A stretch of 64,000 nucleotides of DNA from CAWBRT01 sp050015355 (GTDB lineage Bacteria; Acidobacteriota; Terriglobia; Terriglobales; Acidobacteriaceae): NCBI GenBank assembly GCA_050015355.1, contig JBEKBO010000011.1, forward strand, positions 38,369 to 102,368, in the 5' to 3' direction. The position numbers and the translations under genes are program-made. Every line of letters starts with the position of its first letter. Position 1 is the stretch's first letter. The notes beneath the pieces are model-generated. The model was not told the DNA's origin, made no database searches, and saw only the letters and a program-made list of their open reading frames with translations. Positions 6,403 through 16,000 of the stretch are shown piece after piece.

Positions 6403-8718
6403 TCACACCGCCAGTCGCTTCGTGGGCTTGTTTTCCTGGGCGCGGTCCAGCACTTCGCGCACTCGCGCCAGGAGCACGTCAGGCGAGAATGGCTTCTGCA
6501 GGAACGACCTGTCGCCCTCTATGGCTCCCTGGTGTACCAAAGCGCTGTCAGTATATCCGGACATGAAAAGGACCGCGAGGTCGGGATACTTAGTCGAGAG
6601 TTTAGCCGCAAGCTCTTGTCCCCCGAGCACCGGCATCACCACGTCGGTGAGCAGAAGGTCGATGGCCCCAGCGCATTCGTCGGCAACTTGCAGCGCCTGC
6701 TGTCCATCGGGCGCGATCAGCACCTTGTAGCCGCTATCGCGCAAGAACTGCGTGATAAGGTTTCGCAACAATTCCGAATCTTCCACCACAAGCACCGTTT
6801 CCGTACCGCACAGCGTAGGCTTGGAACCTGAGGCTACATGGTCTTCGGTGGCCGCTTCCACCGTGGCCGGAAAATAAATCTTGAACGTCGTGCCGTTTCC
6901 AGGCTCGCTGTAGACCCATATGTGGCCCTTTACCTGTGAAACGATCCCGTAAACGGTGGAGAGCCCGAGTCCGGTCCCTTTGCCGGGTTCCTTGGTGGTG
7001 AAGAACGGCTCGAAAATCAGCTTCTGGGTCTTTTCGTCCATGCCCTCACCCGTATCGCTGACCGCCAGCAAGACGTACTGGCCTGGGGCGACACCGTGAT
7101 GCGTGGCGTCCCGTTCGTCGAAAGAAACGTCCATCGTTTCGATCGTCAACTTGCCGCCATTCGGCATCGCGTCCCGCGAATTCACCACCAGGTTCATGAT
7201 GACCTGTTCGATCTGAACCGGGTCCAGTTTGACGCGCCTGAGATCCTGCCCGCGCACAATGCGCAAGTCGATGTCTTCGCCAATGAGGCGAGGAAGCATC
7301 TCGTCCATGTTCTTGAGAACCGAGTTCAGATCCAGCACCTCGGGCTGCAACACCTGCTTTCTGCTGAACGTGAGCAATTGCCGGGTCAACGCTCCGGCGC
7401 GCCCGGCAGCCGTCATGATTTCCTGCGCCGACGAATGCGCCGGCTGATCGGGCGTGGTGTTCGCGTGGATCAGGTAGCTGTAACCGACAATGACGCTCAG
7501 CAGATTGTTAAAATCGTGGGCCACGCCTCCCGCGAGCCTGCCGATTGCTTCCATCTTCTGCGATTGGCGCAGTTGCTCTTCGAGCCGTTTTCTCTCGGTG
7601 ATGTCGCGCGCGATCATCGAGAGCCCGGGACGGGTGCCCTTCTCGCCCTTGAGGAGCGAGATGCTGAGCCCCACGTCGATGTGTCTGCCGTCCTTCCGGA
7701 CCCGCACCGTCTCGCCCCTCCAGCTCTCGCCCTTTTTCACCTGTTCAACCTGCTGCGACAATTCTTCGCGAAGCTTCGGCGGCAGCAAAATGGATGCGTT
7801 CAGGCCAACGATCTCCGAGGCAGCGTATCCGAACATCTTCTCCGCCCCGGAATTCCACGTGGTGATCACGCCGTCCAGGTCTTGACTGATGATGGCGTCC
7901 TCGGAAGAATTGACAATCGCCCCGAGCTGACGAAGCCCTTGCTCGGCTTGCACGCGTTGGCTGACGTCGCGCAGCCTGACCGTGAGGATCATCTCCGAGC
8001 CGGCCTTGAACTTTGCAATCGAAGCCTCGGCTGGGAACTCGCCTCCATCCTTGCGCAGCCCATAGATCACCGAGCGTTCGCCCATGGCTCGCAAGGTCTC
8101 GACGGACGAAAAAAATGCCTTCATATGCGCCGCATGCATCGCCCGGTAGCGCTCCGGCAGCAGCAGATGGATCGGTCTGCCGATCACTTCCTCCGCGCGG
8201 TGGCCGAAGATCTTCTCCGCTCCGGGGTTGAACAAGGTGATTGTGTGCGACTCGTCGACGGTCACAATCGCATCCTCGGAAATCTGCACCACGCCGCTGA
8301 ATTTGGTGTTCGATTTTCGCAGCTCCGCGGTCGAAGCGTGCGCCGCCGATGCAATGACCCAGATGAGAACGGAGGTGAAAGCAAACGCAATGTCGAGCGC
8401 GACCGTTGCAGTCGCGCGGCCCTGCGCGACGCGGTACTCCAAAACAGCCACGACCGCAAAGTTGAGCAGCATGGCTGCCAGACCCGGACGCCAGCCGGCA
8501 AACCAACTGCTGATCGCTATTGCCGCCAGAAAGGCAAAGAAGAGCGGCTTCTCGCCCGGCGCTCCCACTACCAACGTGAGCAGTAGTGCATTCGCGCAAC
8601 TGCCTACGGCCAAGCCGTAAGCGAGAATGGGCCGTTCCAGGACGGCTACCAAGTCGAAGGGGAAGCTCCGCGATGGAGGCACTTTTTCTCCGGAAGTTGA
8701 CGATAAATCATGAGTCAT
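6403..8718 (-). CDS. Hybrid sensor histidine kinase (membrane-PAS-PAS-HisKA-HATPase-REC)
   Basis: 771 aa. Residues ~25-130 hold about four membrane segments (DUF4118/MASE-like), followed by PAS domains at ~140-260 ('SEDAIVTVDESHTITLFNPGAEKIFG') and ~265-380 ('SEDAIISQDLDGVITTWNSGAEKMFG'). The dimerisation domain carries the H-box 'GGVAHDFNNLL' with phosphoacceptor His401. A GHKL ATPase follows ('NLVVNSRDAMPNGG', 'DTGEGMD', 'GKGTGLGLSTVYGI'), then a C-terminal receiver with Asp692 in 'LLLTDVVMP'. All key residues are present. No output regulator is adjacent, so the partner is unknown. It is transcribed divergently from the Wza-like export gene. Confidence 0.92.
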   Translation of the reverse strand: MTHDLSSTSGEKVPPSRSFPFDLVAVLERPILAYGLAVGSCANALLLTLVVGAPGEKPLFFAFLAAIAISSWFAGWRPGLAAMLLNFAVVAVLEYRVAQGRATATVALDIAFAFTSVLIWVIASAAHASTAELRKSNTKFSGVVQISEDAIVTVDESHTITLFNPGAEKIFGHRAEEVIGRPIHLLLPERYRAMHAAHMKAFFSSVETLRAMGERSVIYGLRKDGGEFPAEASIAKFKAGSEMILTVRLRDVSQRVQAEQGLRQLGAIVNSSEDAIISQDLDGVITTWNSGAEKMFGYAASEIVGLNASILLPPKLREELSQQVEQVKKGESWRGETVRVRKDGRHIDVGLSISLLKGEKGTRPGLSMIARDITERKRLEEQLRQSQKMEAIGRLAGGVAHDFNNLLSVIVGYSYLIHANTTPDQPAHSSAQEIMTAAGRAGALTRQLLTFSRKQVLQPEVLDLNSVLKNMDEMLPRLIGEDIDLRIVRGQDLRRVKLDPVQIEQVIMNLVVNSRDAMPNGGKLTIETMDVSFDERDATHHGVAPGQYVLLAVSDTGEGMDEKTQKLIFEPFFTTKEPGKGTGLGLSTVYGIVSQVKGHIWVYSEPGNGTTFKIYFPATVEAATEDHVASGSKPTLCGTETVLVVEDSELLRNLITQFLRDSGYKVLIAPDGQQALQVADECAGAIDLLLTDVVMPVLGGQELAAKLSTKYPDLAVLFMSGYTDSALVHQGAIEGDRSFLQKPFSPDVLLARVREVLDRAQENKPTKRLAV

Positions 8719-8940
8719 TACTCACGATTTTAAAGTATCTGCTCTGAAAATCAAATCCCAAACAGTACTTCAGGCCCTTAGTACTGAGATGCTCCGGCGA
8801 TATATAAGAGCCTCAATTTTTCTTATGGAGCTCTATTGCATCGCGCTTCACTGTAATCAGGAGAGGGGTTGGCTGGCACAATAGTAACTAGTTTGAGACG
8901 ACAGATGGCACTTCCCCTTGTTAAAGATAGCAATTCCCTG

Positions 8941-8949
8941 TGCTAAACT
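8941..8949 (+). promoter_or_regulatory. Candidate extended -10 promoter of the Wza-like gene
   Basis: TG at 8941-8942, one base, then TAAACT at 8944-8949, 35 nt before the ATG at 8984. The element TGTGCTAAACT (8939-8949) nearly matches TGTGCTACACT in front of the Wzc gene (52434-52444). No well-spaced -35 box was found. The rest of 8719-8983 is the divergent spacer with the kinase gene. Confidence 0.4.
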
Positions 8950-8983
8950 CTCGAGTAGCTCGTACTGAAGAGGAATCTCCGCG

Positions 8984-9949
8984 ATGGGTTTTTGCCCCTC
9001 TAAAGTTGCGTTCTGCCTCACCACGGTCGCGTTGCTGATGATGATAGGCTTCAGCACTCCTCGCGCCGTGGGTCAGTTAGCGCCTGATCAATCCGCAACA
9101 GCCGGTGCCGCGGTAACAGCACCGCCCGAGGCTCATCGCGCTGCCGCACGCTTACATGTCGGCGACACGCTGGACCTGAAGGTCTTCGGTGTTCCCGAGA
9201 TGAGCCAGGAGGTTTCCGTCAACGATGCCGGCGATCTGGACCTGCCGTGGATTGGCGCCGTGCATGTCGCGGGTGCGACGATCGAGCAAGCCCGGTCGGG
9301 AATCGAAAAGAAGCTTCGCGAGAAGGGCTTCATCAACGAGCCACATGTCACCTTGACGCCGAAAGACGTAGCTGGCCAAACCGTATCAGTGATGGGCGAG
9401 GTCGTGAAGCCCGGCACGTACCAGCCGGTCAATTCGCGGCTCCTGATGGATCAGATCTCGGCGGCCGGCGGCATAACTCCCAGGGCCGGGAAGACCGTCC
9501 TGATTACCCATCGCGATGATCCAGGCCCCCCGGTCAGGGTTCAACTGGACATCGACTCGGCGGCCCAAACTTCCGCCCCGCCAATCGAGCCTGGAGATAC
9601 GGTTGTCGTTCCCCGCGCTGGTGTGGTTTACGTTGTGGGAGACGTCAATCACCCCGCCAGCATCATCATGGAAAACGGCAGGATGACGGTCCTGGAAGCG
9701 ATCGCGATGGCAGGCGGCGTATCCTCGACCGCGTCGCTGAACGGGGCAAGAATCCTGCGCAGGACGCCGCAGACCATTGAAGAGATCCACGTGCCGCTGA
9801 AGCTTATTCTGTCGGCGAAAGTGAAGGACACCGATCTCCAGGCTAATGACGTCCTGTTCGTGCCAGGCAGTAAGAGCAAGGCACTTGCGAAGCGCGGTGG
9901 CGAAGTGATCATGGGCGTTGCGATGAGCGCAGCCCTCGTATGGCGCTGA
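8984..9949 (+). CDS. Wza-type polysaccharide biosynthesis/export protein
   Basis: 321 aa. N-terminal signal peptide (hydrophobic residues ~9-28) without an obvious lipobox Cys. The Poly_export domain begins at 'LHVGDTLDLKVFGVPEMS' (~57) and is followed by two SLBB-type segments ('VSVMGEVVKPGTYQ' ~132 and 'VYVVGDVNHPASIIM' ~215). A C-terminal hydrophobic stretch ('VIMGVAMSAALVW') could be the outer-membrane helix, as in Wza. Role: periplasmic/outer-membrane channel for a surface polysaccharide, working with a Wzc-like kinase such as the one at 52538. RBS GAGGAA lies 8-9 nt upstream of the ATG. It stands alone, separated from the glycan locus by the radical SAM operon. Confidence 0.88.
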   Translation: MGFCPSKVAFCLTTVALLMMIGFSTPRAVGQLAPDQSATAGAAVTAPPEAHRAAARLHVGDTLDLKVFGVPEMSQEVSVNDAGDLDLPWIGAVHVAGATIEQARSGIEKKLREKGFINEPHVTLTPKDVAGQTVSVMGEVVKPGTYQPVNSRLLMDQISAAGGITPRAGKTVLITHRDDPGPPVRVQLDIDSAAQTSAPPIEPGDTVVVPRAGVVYVVGDVNHPASIIMENGRMTVLEAIAMAGGVSSTASLNGARILRRTPQTIEEIHVPLKLILSAKVKDTDLQANDVLFVPGSKSKALAKRGGEVIMGVAMSAALVWR

Positions 9950-10088
9950 GAGCTCTCGATCACAAGCGAAAAAGCTGGAACCAACATCACTTCTGCGCTG
10001 CTGTTTGAGACGCCAAACTGTGACTTAAGCCACCTGCGACTTCAAGCAGAGTTATTCCCCATGAGTCTCTGTGCGCTTGCAGCACTGC

Positions 10089-13000
10089 TCATCGAAGAGG
10101 CTGGCGGACTGGCACAGGCCGATGAGGCTGAGGGGCTGGCACAGGCGCAGCGGACATCGATTTCAGGTGCAGTAATGGGTCTCCAAACAGAATGTATGTC
10201 TGCCGGGCGTCGGGATCTGTGATGTTCATCTTCCCTTGCTGAACAGCATCCCCTAAAGCTATCCCAGGATTCGCTACCAGAGCGCGAATTAACTGCTGAT
10301 CCATCTGCAACTGCGGCGGGGGATTATTCAGTCCGGAGGAGGCCCACACGGCAACCGCTCCGCCGTTTGGCGAAAGCAGCAGAGCCTCGGCCAGGCTTTC
10401 CGTATAGACATCGTGGAAGAATCCGTTGAGACAATCCATCAGCAGAAACACGGATAGATTGCTGTTCGTCAGGGAAGCCGCAGCGTCATTATCGAACAGG
10501 TCTTCACCGGACCAGACTTCCACCGAGCCATGACCGAGATAGTTGACCAGCAACTGGCCGCTATTGATGGCGGCCAATATCTGCTGGCTAGCCGTGCCGG
10601 CATCCATTGTGCTGGCCAGAACCTCAGTAACCTGCATCGATGCGGGTAACAACGCCGCCACCGACAGGGTGTCATTTGTGAAGCTCTCAGTGTCGTCCTG
10701 GTCCGCAACCAGCAGAGCCTGATTCATCCAGGTTCCGGAGGCAGTGTTGTTTTCGTAGCCGACAATTTTGCCAACGACCAGCGCGGCGTCACTGGCTGTG
10801 CGCACCGGCAGGCGACCGGTGGGGATCTGTGCAATGCCGTCGTTTGCGAACTCGGTGAACCAATCGTCGCAAGCGGTCATGAGCTCGGACGTGGCAATAA
10901 TCTTCGTGGGGACGAAATCGAAGTACCCGAACCCCAGGTAATTGTTGGGATCGACAGAGGCGTCACCCACCAGCAACACATACTGTGGTGGGGTTTGCCA
11001 CTGCGTGGTGGAGTTCTGGAGGAAATCGCGTATAGCCTGCGGACTTCGCTCTCCAAAGTTGAACTCATCGAAGATATCGTCCGTCTGAACCACGGCGACG
11101 GACCAGCCCTGGCTGCGGCGCAGATTAACCAGTGGGGTTAATTGCGACACAAACGCCGGATCCGTGATCATCACGACCTGGGCGCCGGCTTGGCTGGCGT
11201 GCCAGTTTGAAGGCTGGTTGTAGACCAGCGCGACCGGCGAGGCCATGGCGTCGGCGGCCACGGCTAAGAACGTGCGTGTCCCGCTTAACTCCGCCGGCAC
11301 CAGGACATCAAGGGCGAAGCCTGCAGGTTGAGCAACGACACGGGCCACAACTTCGATGGGATTCGCCGGATCGGTGATATCCATCAGGCGTGAAGGCGTA
11401 TTGGTGAATCCCTGCACCCGGATATGATCGCCCGGCGCCGCGGTGAACTTGAGGGCATCGGACTCCGCTGTATAGGAATGTGGATAGGTCAGCGTGATGT
11501 GCTCGACCAGGCTAATGTCGTCATCACCGTCTTGAGCCGTCAGTGTAACTGTGTTGTTCCCCGCCACCAGCAGGTTAACCGGAACCTCTATGTCGAGCTT
11601 ACCCACGTTCTGGCCGTTGAATGTGATCTCTCCCACGGTCACGCCGTTCAAGCTCACGACCACGTCATGAGGAGTATCGGCGACAACGCCCTGCAGGAAG
11701 ACCTCGAGTTGAGCCGGATCAGCCGCCGTAGTAGCGACATCCTGAACCGCGAGCACCTGGTCCACCGGTGTAGTAGTAACCGGTGCTCCAAAGAAATTAT
11801 TGCCGTCGGAAGTCAGCAGCGCGGCGAAGTACGTCGTGCGATCTTTCAGCTCCACCGCGTAGGGGAAGCTCTGCGGTTGCGCGCCGCCGCGGCCGACACC
11901 GGATATTGGGAGGATGCGCTTTCCAGAACCTCCATTCACATCCAGCCAGTAAACCCGCAGGTTCGATGAAACTGTGTCTATTCCCGTGCCGTAGAATTCG
12001 AGTTGCATGCCCGAACTGCTAACCTTTATCGGCTGTTCGACTCCTTCCGCGTAAAGGCGAGCGCCGCCTAATTGCGCGACGGTCAAGCCCGCCGCCGCCA
12101 GTTGCGCCTGCGTGATCTGGTACCAGCCCTCTTGCTGCACCTGGATCTTCATCCCAGGCTTCGCCGCCAGCGTGAACTGCGTCTGTTGTTGTTGGGCAGT
12201 AGACGGCGAGGGCACGAAGGCCTTCTCGGCGTTGCGGCGTCCTGCGAGGATAGGCGATCCATTGCTCGCGCCTGCCGCTCTGAGTTCCGTGACCATTCTG
12301 GCACGCGACACGACTTTTACATCACTCTGCGCCTGTACATACGAAGTGCCATGGAAGGTGCGGGTGCCATTCAGATCGACATCTTCAAGCCAATACACGC
12401 TGCCGGCAGATGCAGGTTGATGATCCACCCAGGCATAGGTCTTCGCCGAGTGAGCACTTGAAGCGTCACGCATCCTCAGCGCGGATCCGGCGATGAGCGC
12501 GGGGTTGAGGCGAATCCGCTCTCCGTTTTGTTCGCGGTAGACGTTGAATCCGAGGTTATGCGCCTCGCCGCCCGTTCTCCATTGCAATACAACGTCGCTG
12601 CCGCTGTAGCCAGCCTTGAACCACCGCAGTGTTACCTTGGTCGGCGACGCGATGGCGGTCGTCACGGATGACGAGTTGTTGCTGGTATTTGGATCGTTCT
12701 GATCGGCGGTTACAGACGCGGTGTTGGTAACCGTGTTCGGAGCCCCCGCTGCCGCAAGCAAGGTGACCGTAGCGAAACCGCCGTTGCTCATGGTGCCGAG
12801 CAGGCAAGTCACCGTGCCGCTCGCTTGCGAACAAGTGCCCGCCGTGGTGGAAACCGAAGCGTAGGTAACGCCCGAGGGCAACGGATCGGTAAGCGTCACG
12901 TTAGTAGCTGTGTTGGGCCCGCCGTTATTCACGGTGAGCGTATATGTCAGCGTGTCGCCCTGAGACACACTGCTCGGTGTGCCTGTCATGTTGACGCTTA

Positions 13001-16000
13001 CATCGGCGCTACCGGTACCCGCGACCGTCGTGGTCGCTGTGATATTCGTGTTGTTGATGCTGGTGGGGTCTGCTGTGGCCGAGGTCGCCGAAGCTGCATC
13101 GGTGATGATAGTTCCGGCCGCCGTACCGGCGTTCACCTGCACGACTACCGTAAAGGTAGTGGAAGCAAGGCTAGCCAGCGTGGAGGTCTTCGTGCAAGTA
13201 AGGGTTAGCGGGGTTCCAGACGGCGCGGGGCAAGTCCAATTGGTGGTAACCCCGGATATCGTTACGCTCTGGAAGGTCGTGTTCGTGGGAATAACCTCGG
13301 TGAAAGTTACCGGGTTGGCGGCGCTATGGGGACCGTTGTTGGTCAACACCTGGGTGTAAGTTATAGGCTCGCCTGCGGCAATTGTCGTTACCGAGGGGGT
13401 GTTGGTGACAGCCAGATCAGCCTCGGTGTTGGCAGTTACAACCGTATTCGTTGCGGTGGCACTATTGTTGCCCGGGGTCGTTTCGAGGCACGCAGCCGTA
13501 CCGCAACTGGCTACCGAAACAGTTTCGTTGATGATCGTTCCGTTCGCCACGCCAGCATTGACTTGCAGCACAGGCGAGAAGGTTACTGACGCGTTGGCAG
13601 CGAGGCTACTGCCGTTGTTGAGTGTGCACGGGAATGTGGTTGGGCCTACGGTTCCCACCGCTGGAGGCGTACAGGTCCAGTGGTTCGGCACCGTGATCGA
13701 TTGGTAGTTGGTACCGGTCGGAATCTGTATGGTCACCGTATAGGTGACGCCGTTGGCGGTGTTGGCAGTGATTGCGTTAGGCCCGCTGTTGGTCAGTTGC
13801 TGCGTGTAGGTGATGTTGTTGCTAACTTGAACCGCCGGGGGCGTACTGGTGTTGGTTATCCCCAGATTGGCTGTCGCTCCAACCGTATTGGTTACCGTCG
13901 CAGTGTTGTTGGCCGAGTTCGTGTCGTTCTGTGTCGTAGCGATATTGGCTGTGTCAGTGATTACCGTCCCAGCGGTCACCGCCGCGCCCACGGTTACAGT
14001 CAAGGTAAAAGTAGCCGTTGCGTTCTCTGCCAGAGTGCCGGTAGTAAGGGTACAGGTCGTGGCGCACGTCCAGCCCGTCGGCCCTGTCAGTGAGACCTTT
14101 GTTGTGTTTGTCGGGGTGGGGACGGTAAGAGTCGCGTTGGTTACCGTTGCCGGGCCGTAGTTCGTAACCGTGAAGGTATACGCTATGTTTGTTCCCGCGA
14201 CGATTGGGTTCGCCGGGTTGGCAATCGTGACCCCTAAATCAACCTGATTGGCTGCACCAATGGATATCGTACTGGTCGCGGAGTTATCCTGCGGGCTGGT
14301 CTCCATGCTGGTTGGGGTCGGAAAAGCCGAGATCGAGTCAGTGACAACCGTACCCCCGGCACCGGTAGCATTGAGGACGACTGTGAAAATCGCCGTGTTC
14401 CCGGGCGCCATGCTGGAGACGTTACAGGTGATCGTCGTTCCAGTGCTCCCGACGGCCGGAGTTGAGCAGCTCCAGCCGGCCGGAAGCGCCCCCATCGACG
14501 AGAAGGTCGAGTTGGCCGGGATCGTTTCCGTGAATACAACGTTCGGAGCGGCGCTCGGTCCATTGTTGACGACGGGTTGGGTGTAGGTGATCGTGCCGCC
14601 AGTCACAACCGGGCTGGGTGTTCCCGTGTTGGTTACGGTCAGGTTCACGCCCGTGTTTACCAGAGTAGTGACGGAAGCGGTGTTATTGGCCAGATTCGGA
14701 TCATGCGTCGTCGCGGCTCCAACCGAGGCGGTTGCAGTGATGTTGGTTAAATTCGGGGTGTTCGCGTTGGTGTTGAACGCAACCGTGATATTCACCGGGG
14801 TGTTAACGGCCACGCTCGGGTTGGTACAGCTAATCGTCCCGGTCGCTCCCACCGCGGGCGTGGTACACGTCCAACCGGCAGGTGGAATCACATACTGGAA
14901 AGTCGAGTTCGCCGGGACTGCCTCGGTAAAGGTTATATCGCTAACGGCTGGGCCACCGTTGGTGATGGTGTGCACCAAGGTGATGTTATTGCCCGCATAT
15001 ACCGACGTGCCTGACGTGGCCGAGGTTGTGATCGAAAGGTCGGCGCTGCCGCTGGCCGATACGATATAGGTAAGGTCACTGGCGCTGTCATTGGCGGTGT
15101 TGACTTCGCCGCCGCCGGAGACTGTCGCCGTATTGGTGAGAGGCGACGTAGCATTCGATGCCACCGAGGCGGTCACCGTGATGGCCGGGTAACTGGCTCC
15201 CGGGCTTAAAGCATTGGCGTTCGTACACGTCACACTTTGCCCCGAGGGCGCCTGGCAGCTCCAGGTCGAACCTGACGCAGCGGTAGGCGTCAGACCAGTC
15301 GGCATCGTGTCGGTCACGCTCACCGTGCCACTGGTGGTGCCATACAGGCTGACGTTGCTCGCCACAAGAGTGTAGCTGCCGCTTTGCCCTTGGACGAAGG
15401 CGCCGCTGTGGGATTTGGCGATCGTGAGATCGGGAAGGCACTGCATGCCTCCCGGCGCGGCAGAAGACTGTCTGGCCGACGCGTTGGTAACGTAGATTCC
15501 CGGCGAGCCGATGGTGGATCCGTAGGGAACAGATGCCAGCGTTATGCCATTCGCGCCGCCATTCACATTGTAACTGGCCGCTGCCCCGGAGATCAGGACA
15601 ACGCCGCCGCCACCGCCGCCGCCCGGTCCATGGCGGTTAATCAGTGCGAAAGCTTGCGTATCCCACGCATCCCCACCCCTGCCGCCGTAAGCATTGACGG
15701 TAAGCCCGCTTTCGCCTCCGCTGCTGGAGAGCACAATAATGCTGCCGCCAGCGCCACCTCCGCCGCCGGCATCATTTGCCGTGTTGTTAAATGCCGCAAG
15801 CCCGTTTGCGGTGATCGTGCCGGACCCGGTCAGGGCGCCAGTACGGATCATGACGATTCCACCGCCTGCAGCGCCGCCGCTGGCCTGAGTGGGCGAAGTG
15901 GCGCCGTTACTGTTATCGCTGCTGTTGTTGCGCGTGCCGCTGCCGCCACCGCCGCCCATCACGATACTGTTCATGCTGGCGGGAAATGCCGACCCGGCGA

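Noticed and set aside
7096..8586. Long plus-strand open frame (about 496 codons) opposite the hybrid kinase
   Set aside because: It is antisense to a kinase with complete motifs; its composition is that of a GC-rich antisense shadow and it has no ribosome site or domain.
8906..8922. Sigma-54-like TGGCAC...TTGT upstream of the Wza-like gene
   Set aside because: The -12 element lacks the GC pair and the spacing is one base too long; sigma-54 promoters rarely tolerate this.
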